Below, in pieces: positions 46,583 through 56,220 of a stretch of DNA of 64,000 nucleotides. Below the pieces are notes generated by a model. It had not been told where the DNA came from. It searched no databases and was given only the letters and a program-made list of their open reading frames with translations. Where the stretch lies: positions 186,001-250,000 of the forward strand of contig CAWIVN010000014.1 in the NCBI GenBank assembly GCA_963839515.1, read 5' to 3'. Source of the DNA: Fredericiella sp963839515 (lineage in GTDB: Bacteria; Chloroflexota; Anaerolineae; Caldilineales; Caldilineaceae). Position 1 is the first letter of the stretch, and every line of letters starts with the position of its first letter. The translations under genes and the position numbers were made by a program.

Positions 46583-47980
46583 TCAGCTTTTGGCCAGTAC
46601 TTCCAGCATCTCGTCAGCCTGAACCAGTTTGACGCGTGGCTTGCCTTGCGGCTTGCCGGCTGCCACTTCATAGGCGTCGATAGTACGCCATTCGTCGGCG
46701 GTAACATAGCGGACGCCGCGCTCCTTGAGTAGTGCGACCACAGCATCCGGGTTGGGGTCTTCACAACCCTGCAGTTTGCCCTTCTGCAAATCTTCAAACA
46801 TGCTGTTAACCGACTCGATGGAATCCGGCTTGTTGGTGCCGATGACTCCGGTGGGGCCGCGCTTGGCCCAGCCGACCACATATTCGCCCCGCACGATCTT
46901 GTCGCTGGCCGGGTCGAGTACACGCCCATGTTCGTTGGGTATGGTGCCTTTGCGCGTATCATAGGGCACACCCGGCAGCGGCGAACCTTTGTAGCCCACG
47001 GAGCGCAGAATCATGCCTGCGGGAATGGTTTCGTAATGTCCCGTGCCGCTGGCAACGATCTCGCCGCCGGCCATTGCACGCAGTTGGTTCTTCTCCATCT
47101 TGACGGCCACGATCTTGCCGTCTTCGCCGATGATCTCCACCGGCGAGAGCAGGAAACGGAAGTGCACGCGCCGCGGTTTGCCGGTGGAGCCAATTTCCGT
47201 ATATGCGCGCAGGTAGTCCAGATTTTTCTGCATGCCCGTGTCGCCTTCTATCGAGGCGCTGCTCGCACGGTCGAGCCGTAGCTCGTCGTCGAGTACGATT
47301 GCGTCTGCAATCTCGAGGTGGCCAAACTCACGGATTTCGGCATTGGTAAACTTGACCTGGGCAGGGCCGCGGCGGGCGACGACGTAGATATCCTTGATGT
47401 TGCTCTTGGCGAGCGCCTCCAGGGCATAGTCGGTAATATCGGTAGCCTTGAGTTCGTCCACTGACTTCGCAAGGACGCGTGCCACGTCCATGGCTACATT
47501 TCCCACGCCCACAACGATGGCTGCCTCGCAGCTCAGGTCCGGGTTGAGATCCCGAAAGTCGGGGTGTCCGTTATACCAGGCGACAAATTCGGTGGCCGAA
47601 AGGCTGTTGGGGAGGTCCTCGCCCGGCACGCCCAGCTTGCGATCGGACTGTGCGCCAGTGGCATAGATGATCACGTCGTAATGGCGGCACAAGTCCTCAT
47701 GCGTGATCTGTTTGCCAAACTCGACATTGCCAAAATAGCGAAAGCCAGGCTCGGCTGCCGTGCGATCATAGGTTTTGGCCACGGCCTTGATGTTTTGGTG
47801 ATCCGGCGCGACGCCATAGCGCACCAGGCCATGCGGGGCGACCAGGCGGTCAAACATGTCTACCGTAACCGGGTAGCCTTCCTTCTTGATCAAGGCCGCG
47901 GCGGCATAGAAACCTGAAGGTCCTGCCCCTATGATTACGGCACGTAGGGGGCGCTCCGGCGTTGCCAAAGTAGTAGCCAC
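46583..47980 (-). CDS. ferredoxin/adrenodoxin-NADP+ reductase (FprA type)
   Basis: The 465-residue flavoprotein has the FAD motif VIIGAGPSGFYAAAAL at residues about 15-30, the family phrase PHGLVRYGVAPDHQ, an NADP Rossmann motif VVGVGNVAMDVARVL and the C-terminal FAD contact GWAKRGPTGVIGTNK. It moves electrons between NADPH and ferredoxin in the cytoplasm. It matches mycobacterial FprA and adrenodoxin reductase more than plant-type FNR. The GTG at 47980 follows AAGGAGAA with good spacing. No ferredoxin gene is adjacent. Confidence 0.94.
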   Translation of the reverse strand: MATTLATPERPLRAVIIGAGPSGFYAAAALIKKEGYPVTVDMFDRLVAPHGLVRYGVAPDHQNIKAVAKTYDRTAAEPGFRYFGNVEFGKQITHEDLCRHYDVIIYATGAQSDRKLGVPGEDLPNSLSATEFVAWYNGHPDFRDLNPDLSCEAAIVVGVGNVAMDVARVLAKSVDELKATDITDYALEALAKSNIKDIYVVARRGPAQVKFTNAEIREFGHLEIADAIVLDDELRLDRASSASIEGDTGMQKNLDYLRAYTEIGSTGKPRRVHFRFLLSPVEIIGEDGKIVAVKMEKNQLRAMAGGEIVASGTGHYETIPAGMILRSVGYKGSPLPGVPYDTRKGTIPNEHGRVLDPASDKIVRGEYVVGWAKRGPTGVIGTNKPDSIESVNSMFEDLQKGKLQGCEDPNPDAVVALLKERGVRYVTADEWRTIDAYEVAAGKPQGKPRVKLVQADEMLEVLAKS

Positions 47981-48054
47981 TCAAGTTCTCCTTCGTTGTG
48001 TGCGTCTTCGTTGTGTATCGTTGTACTGCCAGAACGCGGCGACCGCGTAGACGC

Positions 48055-48270
48055 TCACGCTTTTTTTAGCATCGAACCGAACTGGCGCGCGAGGGTAAAT
48101 ATTGCGATGGCAAGGGCAAAGTAGTCCATCGGTCCCAATTGGGCCACGGCATTCAGCGGGTTGCCGTCCTCGTCGGGATCGGACGCCTCGCTGGCAACCC
48201 AGGCAAAGGTTGCCCCCAAGAGAGCGCCGGCGCCCACGCCAATTATGAGAGATCGCATTTTTGTATTCAT
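48055..48270 (-). CDS. small membrane protein, 71 residues
   Basis: Two hydrophobic stretches (about residues 7-26, GVGAGALLGATFAWV, and 48-62, MDYFALAIAIFTLA) flank an acidic linker with SDPDEDGN. No known family is recognised. Its start is 5 bp after the stop of the 100-residue gene on the same strand, so both are probably cotranscribed. Confidence rests on this tight spacing and sensible codon use. Confidence 0.6.
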   Translation of the reverse strand: MNTKMRSLIIGVGAGALLGATFAWVASEASDPDEDGNPLNAVAQLGPMDYFALAIAIFTLARQFGSMLKKA

Positions 48271-48275
48271 TGTCG

Positions 48276-48578
48276 CTAGTCCTTCTGTTCCGCATCGGTA
48301 GCGCGCGGCAATAGGTTATTGAAAATTGCCTGTACGCGGCTGGCCTGGCCGTGGGATCGCGTCACGGGTTCGGCCAACAAGTTGCTGTACTTGTGTGTCT
48401 GGTCGCGCGCGATCCCACTATAGTATTGGCCTAGCTTGAGGTAGCGCGGCAGGCTGCGATTGACGGTCATCATCCCGCGCACCGCAAAGTACAACAGCAC
48501 AAGCGGCACGATACCAAGGATAAACGCCAGGAACGACAGCCAGACAATCGACAAGTTCGTCCAGTCAGTAAGAGTCAT
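48276..48578 (-). CDS. small membrane-anchored protein, 100 residues
   Basis: One long hydrophobic N-terminal region (about residues 10-36, WLSFLAFILGIVPLVLLYF) is followed by a basic cytoplasmic tail ending in charged residues. The ATG follows AGGGGGTG at a normal distance. The family is not recognised. With the following 71-residue protein it may form a small membrane complex; the function is unknown. Confidence 0.62.
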   Translation of the reverse strand: MTLTDWTNLSIVWLSFLAFILGIVPLVLLYFAVRGMMTVNRSLPRYLKLGQYYSGIARDQTHKYSNLLAEPVTRSHGQASRVQAIFNNLLPRATDAEQKD

Positions 48579-48648
48579 GTGACACCCCCTGCCGTTATGT
48601 TAGCAGAAAATGCACCAGCAACCGAACTCGCCAGCCGTCACAACGTCA

Positions 48649-50916
48649 TCACGATGGTTGTTGCAGAACAACTACGTAGTCCGCTCCACCCGGGCTGGCC
48701 ACGGGCAGTCGCTGTCCTGTTCCATCATACAGTCCGACAATGATCTGTTGCCAGCCATCCAGCGACTGGGTGAACGTCATGTCGTCCAAAAATTGATCGC
48801 CGGCCAGCCACGTCGAAGTTGGCGCACGCCCTTGCTGCGGCTGCTGGTCGATCTGCGCCACCAGGTTGCCGGCCGCGTCCAGCGCCTGTACAAACACCGT
48901 GTAGTCGCGTTGGACAATCTGCTCCGCACCCCAGCGCAGTTGTAGGGACTTGGGCTTGCCGTCTTTCTCTTGCACCACGACGACATCTTCCAGTACGATT
49001 CCGTTGTCCCAGCGCGCGCGGGCGGCGCCTTGACGCTGCGGCACGGCCAATGCCTGACTTGCCTGCGCCCACACCCCGGTAGATCGGACGCGGATCTTTG
49101 CCAGTTGTAGCCGGTCGCCAGCGGGTTGCCCGTTGGCGTCCAACACGCTTAGGCGTTCCGCCGGGCGCAGCACTGGGTAGAATCCAAGCGTGAGCGAAGC
49201 AAGCGTATCGGTGAGTGTTGTTGATAGCGCCACCGCCGCCTGGGGCTTGGGGATGATCTCATAGCGGTCGGCGAAGACCTCGTTCACACGCCATTGGCGT
49301 GGTGGATGGCGGCCTTGATAAGGAATGCCATCGTACTGGTAGAGCATACGATTGTCACTGTCCACCAGGTGAAGAAATAATGTGTAGTCCTCGGTTACGG
49401 GCTCGACCGCACGAAAGTAGAGTGTAAGCGGCAGTGGCTTGCTGAAGTGCGTGGCAGCTCCTTCGGGTAGATCGAAGCCGACCAGCTGCATGCCGCCGGC
49501 GAAGGTGGCGTCCACGACTCGGTCGGGTGTCAGCGGGGCAGTCACGGCTGGCGGTGTGGCGTAGGTGCTTTGCACCGTCTGATACTGCCATACTGCCACT
49601 ACCAACGCACCAATTCCGAGCGCTATCGCCGCCCAGCGCTGTATGTGGCGGGGCAGCCACCCGATCCAGCCGATGACGAGCAGCGTAGCAACGGCGGATG
49701 CGGCAGGAAAGAGCAGCCGCCCCTGCTCACCGGCGATCATGATGCGAATCCACATCGCCAGGCTTCCCAGCAGCGTCCCAAACCAGGCGAGTGACAGTAG
49801 TAAGGCGCTCACCAGGTCGCTCATAGGCTCGCGCTTAGGCAAGGCCAGCCATTTGATCATCAACACTGCTGCACCCGCCAATGCCAGCCAAAGCCCAAGA
49901 TCAACAAGCTCAAAAAAACCTACCGAGGCACGCACGCCATAACCAAAGATGCCGGTGTACGAGCGTGCTAGAAACGCCAGCCGCTGCCAGAGTTCACCCA
50001 GGGTCAACGGTTCGGGCCGGATCAAGCCGGGCAGCAGCGTGCGAATCGGCTGCATGGGCAACAACTCGCCCGTCCAGGCGAAGTTGTGCGCAAACTGGAT
50101 GGCAGTGAAGGCAAGAAATCCGATGGCGACTGCCAGCCCCTTCATCAGCAAATCCTTGACTACTTGGCCCGTTGCGTCCCAACTGCGCCAGTTCCGTGCT
50201 GGCCGCAGCAGTAAGGCGACCAGCGCAACCGGCAGCAGCGTGATGATCCCGCTGTATTTGGTCAGTGTGGCCAACCCGCACAACGCCCCGACCAGAAGCC
50301 AGGCCATCCAGCGTGCCTTGTAGGCTGCGGCCAAGGCTGCGGCGCACACAGCGAGGGTAGAAAGTGCGGCCGCCCACATGTCGTTGGTAATCGTCGTGCT
50401 GGTAAAGAGAAACTGGGGGTTAAACGCAACTACGGCGGTAATGGCGAACGGCAGCGCAGCTCGGCCGCGCAGCAGGGTGCGCGCCAGCACCCAAGTTGCC
50501 GCGACCATCAGCAGACCACCGGCCAGGCTGACGCCGCGCGCGACGCGCAGCGGCCACACAATGTCTGGGGCAGCAACCGCTGGCGATACGGTCGCTCGCT
50601 TGCCCAACCCTTTCTCAAAATAGGGAGTCTGAACCGCTTGCTCGTATGCCACCGTCGCCTTCACGTCCGATCCCGGCAGGAGTGCAGTCACCATTGCATA
50701 GTACAGCAGGGGCTGTTGCACAAGCTCGTGCGAGACGAGCGCCGTCGGCAGGTCATAGCCGGGCATCTGCGGGTGATCGTGCAAATAGGCGACATAGCGG
50801 AAATGCGCACCGGCATCGGGCGCTTCCAGGTCGGGTGTGGCCATGCCATAGGCGACGGCCAGCAAAAAATAGACGCCAAAAAGAAGCGAGAACCCCAACG
50901 CTTCGACCTGCCGCAT
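48649..50916 (-). CDS. large GT-C-type membrane protein 1 with C-terminal beta-sandwich
   Basis: The ATG at 50916 follows GAGGAG (7-nt spacing). The 755-residue protein has about eleven spans to residue 450 and an acidic motif in the first extracytoplasmic loop (ATPDLEAPDAGAHFRYV), as in DUF2142/ArnT-like GT-C transferases that use polyprenyl-phosphate sugars. Residues about 480-755 are two extracytoplasmic beta-sandwich modules (PLTLYFRAVEPVTEDYTLFL; DYTVFVQALDAAGN). The same module recurs in the divergent run of similar genes. Donor and acceptor are unknown. Confidence 0.82.
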   Translation of the reverse strand: MRQVEALGFSLLFGVYFLLAVAYGMATPDLEAPDAGAHFRYVAYLHDHPQMPGYDLPTALVSHELVQQPLLYYAMVTALLPGSDVKATVAYEQAVQTPYFEKGLGKRATVSPAVAAPDIVWPLRVARGVSLAGGLLMVAATWVLARTLLRGRAALPFAITAVVAFNPQFLFTSTTITNDMWAAALSTLAVCAAALAAAYKARWMAWLLVGALCGLATLTKYSGIITLLPVALVALLLRPARNWRSWDATGQVVKDLLMKGLAVAIGFLAFTAIQFAHNFAWTGELLPMQPIRTLLPGLIRPEPLTLGELWQRLAFLARSYTGIFGYGVRASVGFFELVDLGLWLALAGAAVLMIKWLALPKREPMSDLVSALLLSLAWFGTLLGSLAMWIRIMIAGEQGRLLFPAASAVATLLVIGWIGWLPRHIQRWAAIALGIGALVVAVWQYQTVQSTYATPPAVTAPLTPDRVVDATFAGGMQLVGFDLPEGAATHFSKPLPLTLYFRAVEPVTEDYTLFLHLVDSDNRMLYQYDGIPYQGRHPPRQWRVNEVFADRYEIIPKPQAAVALSTTLTDTLASLTLGFYPVLRPAERLSVLDANGQPAGDRLQLAKIRVRSTGVWAQASQALAVPQRQGAARARWDNGIVLEDVVVVQEKDGKPKSLQLRWGAEQIVQRDYTVFVQALDAAGNLVAQIDQQPQQGRAPTSTWLAGDQFLDDMTFTQSLDGWQQIIVGLYDGTGQRLPVASPGGADYVVVLQQPS

Positions 50917-51007
50917 ACCATGTCTCCTCGAACTCTGCATGGGATCGTAGCGTACCATAATTAGTCCAAATACACCTGTTTTTGCTAAGATGAACGGTTA
51001 GGTGTCT

Positions 51008-53620
51008 ATGAAGCAGACCGCACCACCATTCAATCGCCTGTGGCCCTATGCTGCGCTCGGGCTGATCGTCCTGGCCAGCGTGCTGGGCAACCTATACTGG
51101 CTGCAACAGAATGTGGTGCAACTGGGCCACGACGCCAGCGCACATCTCACTCGCACGCTTAAAATGGCGGCAGAAATGAGTCCGCCGACAGGCCAACCCT
51201 CGCTCGGCCATTTCCTGCGGGGCTTGACCATTACCGAGTTTCGTCCCCCAGGTCTTTACCTGGCCGTCCAACCGTTCTACTGGCTGTTTGGCCGTTCTAT
51301 CGACAGCGCGCAGTTGGCGAATGTCGCCATCATGGCGTTGATCCTTGTCTTTACCTTTTTGCTTCCGCGCCATGTATTAAGCGCGGCCACTGCCACCGGC
51401 AGTCCGGTTGCTGTCTCCGCGCGCGCTGCGGCTGTACTTGCCCTGCTGGCGACGGGGATGACTGCATTGCTGCCAATGCTGTTGGCCATGAGCCGGCTCT
51501 TTTATACCGAAACCCTGGTGACGCTGTGTGTGGCAGCCGGGGTGTTCTTTCTGCTCAAAGGCCAGGGGTTCGCACGACGTGGCTGGTGCCTTGCCCTTGG
51601 CCTTGTGCTCGGCGTGGGCATGTTGGCCAAGTGGACGTTGCCGGTCTACATGGCTGCTCCCCTCTTGCTGGTCGTCTGGCAGTCCTCGCTGCGTCAGGCT
51701 GTGCAGCAGCGTTTGTTATGGGCGCAGCTGCGACCGGGTTGGCAGGACGAAGGGCGACCGCCGATCGCGTGGCGTTCCGTAGCAGGCAGGGCCGCGCTGG
51801 TCGCGTTGGCAGCCTCCACAGTGGCGCTGCTGCTCTATTGGCCCCAGCAAGAGCTGTGGGCGCAGACGCTGCTGGGCAGTTGGCTTCTCCTGGCCTGGTT
51901 CGTGGTCTGGTTTGTCTTGTTTGCTCTGCTGTTGTCTCCCTCCACGCCGCTGCTCAACTTGCTTCTGGCCCTGGCATTCGGTGCGGCTATCGCTGGGCTT
52001 TGGTATCTCCCGCGCTCCGGTTTTGCTGCCGAATTGTCCGATGTTGCTTTTGGTACCGGCGGTGGGGACTTTGAAGCCGCCAACTGGTCGAGCTTTAATC
52101 AGTACTTTCGCTACTTCCGTCTCTTTTTCCAGCATCATCTCGGGCTTGCGATTGGGCTGCTGGTGCTACCTGCCGCCCTGCTGCCCTGGCTGCGGCACTT
52201 CCGGCTGTGGCTGCGCGCGTTGCCGGGTGCCTTGTTGATCTGGGTAACCACCCTTTCTCCGTTTGTGTTGCTCATCGCCACGTCGCAGACAAATTCGCGC
52301 AACCTCGTGCCGGTGCTGCCGCTCTTTGCCATCGTCGCCACCATGGGTTTATTGGCGTATTCTATACGATGGCGTATCGCGCTGGCAGCTGCGTGGGTGG
52401 CCATCCTGTTGCTGTTCTGGGCCTTGACCACCTTCGACGGCTTGAATGACCTCCGTGCGCAGACGAGCCTGCTTTGGCCTGCCCAAAACTATTCGACGGC
52501 GCCGGCTAGCGGCATTACTGACCCCGTCTACGCCATTATGCCGGACGTTTTGGCCCAAATCGATGCCGGTCTCGCCCCCGGCCTCGCTGCCGGGAGTGTG
52601 CAGACCACCACGCTGGGAGTCATGCTGGACACTATCTCGCTGCATCCAGGCAGTTTTGAATATCCTATCCTGGTGCAGAAAAAGCCGATTGACTTGCTTT
52701 CCTTAACCGGACCGCACCTGCGCGGCATACGCGACGTCATCTCGAACCAGTGGATATTGGTAAAGGACGGCGACAACGGTGAGATGACGGTCCCCCAGCA
52801 GGAAATGGCCCACCAACTGCTGGCCGGCGCCGCCTGGTTCCATAGCCTGTACAGTCTTGTGAAAGAGTACCCATTCCCCAACGGCGAAACGGCTTATCTC
52901 TTTCGGCGCAGTGAGGGTCCACCCGACCCTTACCAGTTCTCCACCATACTGGGTGCGGACCTGCCTGTTGTGGTCGACGCCGTGCGCAGTTGGTGGAGCG
53001 CAGCTGCCACACTGGCTTTTGCCACGCCGGAGACGGCGGTCTGGTTGGGTACGCAGGACATACCGCTGGAAGATGCCATCATTCCCAGCACAGGCGCAGA
53101 CCTGCAAGCCGAGCAACTGGAGAATGTGCGTAGAGCACTCATTGTTGTCTCGCGTTACCACACGTCAGATTTCCAGGAATGGTTGGGCCAACAGTTCCGC
53201 TATATTACAGAGGTGCAGAGCGGTGAATTCACAGCCACCTTGTACGGCCGCGTTGACCGTCCACCGGACTCTGTGCCAATCGACGCTGCGTGGCCGGCGC
53301 TACGCGTTGCCTCCTTGGCGACATGGCGCGAAGTGTCACCTGGCGACCCGCTGCCCATCGACTTCACGTTGGAGGGCCAACTCGACGGCACCTGGAAGGT
53401 TTCTGCTCGCCTGGTGGATGGATCTGGTGCGGTCGTGTGGCAGCAGGACACCGCCGCCGTACCGGGAAACCTGACGCTGACGCTCTTCGCACCACCCGGC
53501 ACCCGCACTGGAGAGTACTCGTTGCATTTTGTGGTGTACAATGCGGCGACGCAAGCAGCCGCCGTGGACGTTGCCGGGCAGTCGGCGACGCCGCTGGCGA
53601 CGATCAAGGTTTTGGAGTGA
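51008..53620 (+). CDS. large GT-C-type membrane protein 2
   Basis: The 870-residue protein starts at ATG 51008 (a GTG lies two codons upstream). An N-terminal span is followed by the loop motif QLGHDASAHLTRTL and about ten further spans to residue 480. A long extracytoplasmic region runs to the end, including a final beta-sandwich (PIDFTLEGQLDGTWKVSARL). It belongs with PMT/ArnT-like transferases by architecture. It opens a run of four genes with gaps of 2, -4 and -4 bp and is divergent from the related gene at 48649. Confidence 0.82.
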   Translation: MKQTAPPFNRLWPYAALGLIVLASVLGNLYWLQQNVVQLGHDASAHLTRTLKMAAEMSPPTGQPSLGHFLRGLTITEFRPPGLYLAVQPFYWLFGRSIDSAQLANVAIMALILVFTFLLPRHVLSAATATGSPVAVSARAAAVLALLATGMTALLPMLLAMSRLFYTETLVTLCVAAGVFFLLKGQGFARRGWCLALGLVLGVGMLAKWTLPVYMAAPLLLVVWQSSLRQAVQQRLLWAQLRPGWQDEGRPPIAWRSVAGRAALVALAASTVALLLYWPQQELWAQTLLGSWLLLAWFVVWFVLFALLLSPSTPLLNLLLALAFGAAIAGLWYLPRSGFAAELSDVAFGTGGGDFEAANWSSFNQYFRYFRLFFQHHLGLAIGLLVLPAALLPWLRHFRLWLRALPGALLIWVTTLSPFVLLIATSQTNSRNLVPVLPLFAIVATMGLLAYSIRWRIALAAAWVAILLLFWALTTFDGLNDLRAQTSLLWPAQNYSTAPASGITDPVYAIMPDVLAQIDAGLAPGLAAGSVQTTTLGVMLDTISLHPGSFEYPILVQKKPIDLLSLTGPHLRGIRDVISNQWILVKDGDNGEMTVPQQEMAHQLLAGAAWFHSLYSLVKEYPFPNGETAYLFRRSEGPPDPYQFSTILGADLPVVVDAVRSWWSAAATLAFATPETAVWLGTQDIPLEDAIIPSTGADLQAEQLENVRRALIVVSRYHTSDFQEWLGQQFRYITEVQSGEFTATLYGRVDRPPDSVPIDAAWPALRVASLATWREVSPGDPLPIDFTLEGQLDGTWKVSARLVDGSGAVVWQQDTAAVPGNLTLTLFAPPGTRTGEYSLHFVVYNAATQAAAVDVAGQSATPLATIKVLE

Positions 53621-53622
53621 CC

Positions 53623-56220
53623 GTGAGTAAACGCACCGTCTGGAACGTGCTTGTGCCGCTGTTGGTCGCCGCGGCCGCACACATATTCTTGTTTTTGCCG
53701 CTGCCCTCTGCCGTGCAACCACACTGGGTGCAGGCCGTGGCGGCGCTCATTCTTGCCGGTTTTCTGCCCGGCGCCCTCCTGATCGAGGCCTTGGTCGGCC
53801 AGGGCGCTGCCCCACCCAACCGCTGGGAGCGCATCGTTTACAGCGCGGGGGCCGCCTACATCGTGCTGGTGGCCGGCATGCTGGTCGTGAGCTATCTGCC
53901 CGGCGGACCAACCCTGACTACGACGCTGATCGTGTTTGATAGTTTGACGCTGGCTCTGGTTGCCTGGTTGACTTGGCGCGGGCGCAGGACGCCGGCGGAT
54001 TCCCCTGTGTGGCCGTTGATTGCGGATCGCCGCTGGCTGTTGGCAGGCGCACTGGTGTTGTTGGCCGTAAGTGCCGTGTTGCGTTTCGGAAACTTAGGTT
54101 ACTCGGATTTCCAAGGTGATGAAGCGCGCGCCACGCTGCGCGCCGCCGCCACGATCCAGGGCTATGAAGATGTGCTGTTCCTGCATAAAAAAGGGCCGAC
54201 TGAGATCCTGTTGCCGACGGCGCTCTACACGCTGACGGGCCATCTCACCGAGGCTACCTCGCGCCTGCCTTTTGCCTTGGCCAACCTGGCCGCCCTGTTT
54301 GCTGTCTGGCTGTTGGGCTGGCGGCTGTTCAACCCGCTGGCCGGCTGGATCGCCGCCATGTTTTTTGCGCTCGACGGCTACTTTATCGGCTTTGCTCGCA
54401 TTGTCCAGTACCAGAGCGTCGTGCTGTTGATGTCGATCTTGGTGGTGCTGATCTTGTACCGCCTTGTGCGGCGGCCGCAGGCGTTGGCCGGCTACTTGAC
54501 CTTGGCGGCGCTGCTGTTGGCCACCGGCTTGCTCTCGCACTATGAAGGTGCACTGGTCGCCTTGCCTGCCGTCGTGCTTTGGGGTGTGTTGTTGTGGCAG
54601 CAGCGCCGCGACTGGCGGCGCATCGCCGCCGCGACGGCCGTCGCGGCCGTGGCCGGCGGCGCGCTGTTGGGCGCCTTCTATGTGCCGTATGTGGTCAACC
54701 CGCGCTTTGCCGCCACCTACTACTACTTAACCGACCGGCGCATCGGCGGCAGCCCACCCTACAACAACCTGCTCGACGTCTTTTTGCGCACGACACTTTA
54801 TAGCACCACCTACTATGTGCTGCTGTTGATCGGCCTTACCGTGGCCGGGATGCTGCGTATCTTCTGGCAGGGCTTGCGCCGGCCGTGGGCATTCGTGGCT
54901 GCTGCCGCCACCTTGCTGTTAGTCGCTGCTACCTTCGTCAATCCAGGCTGGTTCACCTTTGGCGGACACGATTGGATCATCGTGCCGTTTGTCGCGCTCT
55001 TCGTCGCCCTGCTTTTCACGCCACGGCAGACGCTGGAAGAGCGGGTTCTTTGGCTCTGGTTTGCTGCGGTTATGGTGCTGGCGCTTTTCCTGACCGAGAA
55101 GCCGCGCACGCACGTCTACACCTTCTTTATTCCCTGGCTGCTGATCTGCGGCCAGGTGGCTGCACTCGGCTATCGTTGGCTTGTCCGCCGCGTCGGCTTG
55201 CAAACCGCGATGGTCGTGAGTGGCGCCGCCGCTGCTGTCCTGATCCTGCTGTTTGGCAACTACGCCTTTCGCTATTTTGTCAGCACGGAAGAGGTGATGC
55301 TCAACTACTTTGAGCGTCGCCCCCCTGGCTACCTGGTGACCTATGACGAGCCTGACAACAAGGCCCGCTTCGGCTTCCCGCTCAACAATGGCTGGAAAGT
55401 AATCGGGGAACTGTATCGCCAGGGCGAACTGAGCGGCTATTTCGACACCAACGAGAAAGAAGCGTGGGTCCCTGCCTGGTATTCACGCGGGGTTGAGCGC
55501 TGCCGGCGCGATGCCCAGTGGTTCTTCGAGATCCGTAACCTCGAACCTTGGGCCACGGAAGACGCTCTCGCCATGGAACACTACCTGCGCCAGGGTTTTG
55601 AGAAATGGGGCAAGGTGCAGGTTGAAGGTCGCGACAAGATGATCATCTATCAGCGCACCGGCAACCACCAGGAATTCCCGACCCGGATGTCCAACGACGG
55701 TCTGCGTACCTTTCGCTTCGAGGACTTCGCCGCCGCCTTTGACAACGACGCCGCGCCGGGCCTGCCGCTCACATATCCGAGCGTCGATCCGTCGATTGCT
55801 TACCCGCTCAACGACAACTTTGGCAACTTGATCACGCTTGAAGGCTACGATATCTCGTATTCCAAGCCGCTCAAGCCTGGCGACACCATTCGGCTGACGC
55901 TCTACTGGCGCGGCCAACAGCCGATCCCGGCTAACTACAAGGTTTTCAACCAGATGTATGCGGCCGACGGCAAGATGCAGGCGCAGCGCGACGGTTATCC
56001 CGTCTGCGATGGCCGCGAAACGTGGCGCTGGGACCCCGGCGAGTTGATTACCGACGTGTACGACATTCCTGTCGCTGCCGACGCCGCCGACGGTCTCTAC
56101 CCGCTCTACACCGGTTTCTACTTGGAAGACACGGGCGACCGCCTGCCGGTGCTGGACACGGCGGGCAACGAGGTCGGCACACAGGTCCACGTGGCTGACG
56201 TGCGCATCGGAGTCGAATGA
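53623..56220 (+). CDS. large GT-C-type membrane protein 3
   Basis: The GTG at 53623, 5 bp after GGAG and 2 bp after the previous stop, gives 865 residues. The catalytic-loop acidic motif reads SDFQGDEARATLRAA, matching the D-E of GT39/GT83 transferases. HKKGPTEILLPTALY and SRLPFALANLAALFAVWLL follow, then about ten spans. The extracytoplasmic C-terminus has the shared beta-sandwich (LKPGDTIRLTLYWRGQQPI). Longer in-frame sequence back to 53290 lies within the preceding gene and is rejected. The probable role is transfer of lipid-linked sugars to a surface acceptor. Confidence 0.85.
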   Translation: MSKRTVWNVLVPLLVAAAAHIFLFLPLPSAVQPHWVQAVAALILAGFLPGALLIEALVGQGAAPPNRWERIVYSAGAAYIVLVAGMLVVSYLPGGPTLTTTLIVFDSLTLALVAWLTWRGRRTPADSPVWPLIADRRWLLAGALVLLAVSAVLRFGNLGYSDFQGDEARATLRAAATIQGYEDVLFLHKKGPTEILLPTALYTLTGHLTEATSRLPFALANLAALFAVWLLGWRLFNPLAGWIAAMFFALDGYFIGFARIVQYQSVVLLMSILVVLILYRLVRRPQALAGYLTLAALLLATGLLSHYEGALVALPAVVLWGVLLWQQRRDWRRIAAATAVAAVAGGALLGAFYVPYVVNPRFAATYYYLTDRRIGGSPPYNNLLDVFLRTTLYSTTYYVLLLIGLTVAGMLRIFWQGLRRPWAFVAAAATLLLVAATFVNPGWFTFGGHDWIIVPFVALFVALLFTPRQTLEERVLWLWFAAVMVLALFLTEKPRTHVYTFFIPWLLICGQVAALGYRWLVRRVGLQTAMVVSGAAAAVLILLFGNYAFRYFVSTEEVMLNYFERRPPGYLVTYDEPDNKARFGFPLNNGWKVIGELYRQGELSGYFDTNEKEAWVPAWYSRGVERCRRDAQWFFEIRNLEPWATEDALAMEHYLRQGFEKWGKVQVEGRDKMIIYQRTGNHQEFPTRMSNDGLRTFRFEDFAAAFDNDAAPGLPLTYPSVDPSIAYPLNDNFGNLITLEGYDISYSKPLKPGDTIRLTLYWRGQQPIPANYKVFNQMYAADGKMQAQRDGYPVCDGRETWRWDPGELITDVYDIPVAADAADGLYPLYTGFYLEDTGDRLPVLDTAGNEVGTQVHVADVRIGVE

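Noticed and set aside
51716..52138. Minus-strand frames within the GT-C genes
   Set aside because: They are antisense shadows with no motifs; the plus strand carries continuous membrane-protein genes.
53290..53622. N-terminal extension of GT-C protein 3
   Set aside because: It lies entirely inside the previous gene in another frame; the GTG at 53623 has a ribosome site.
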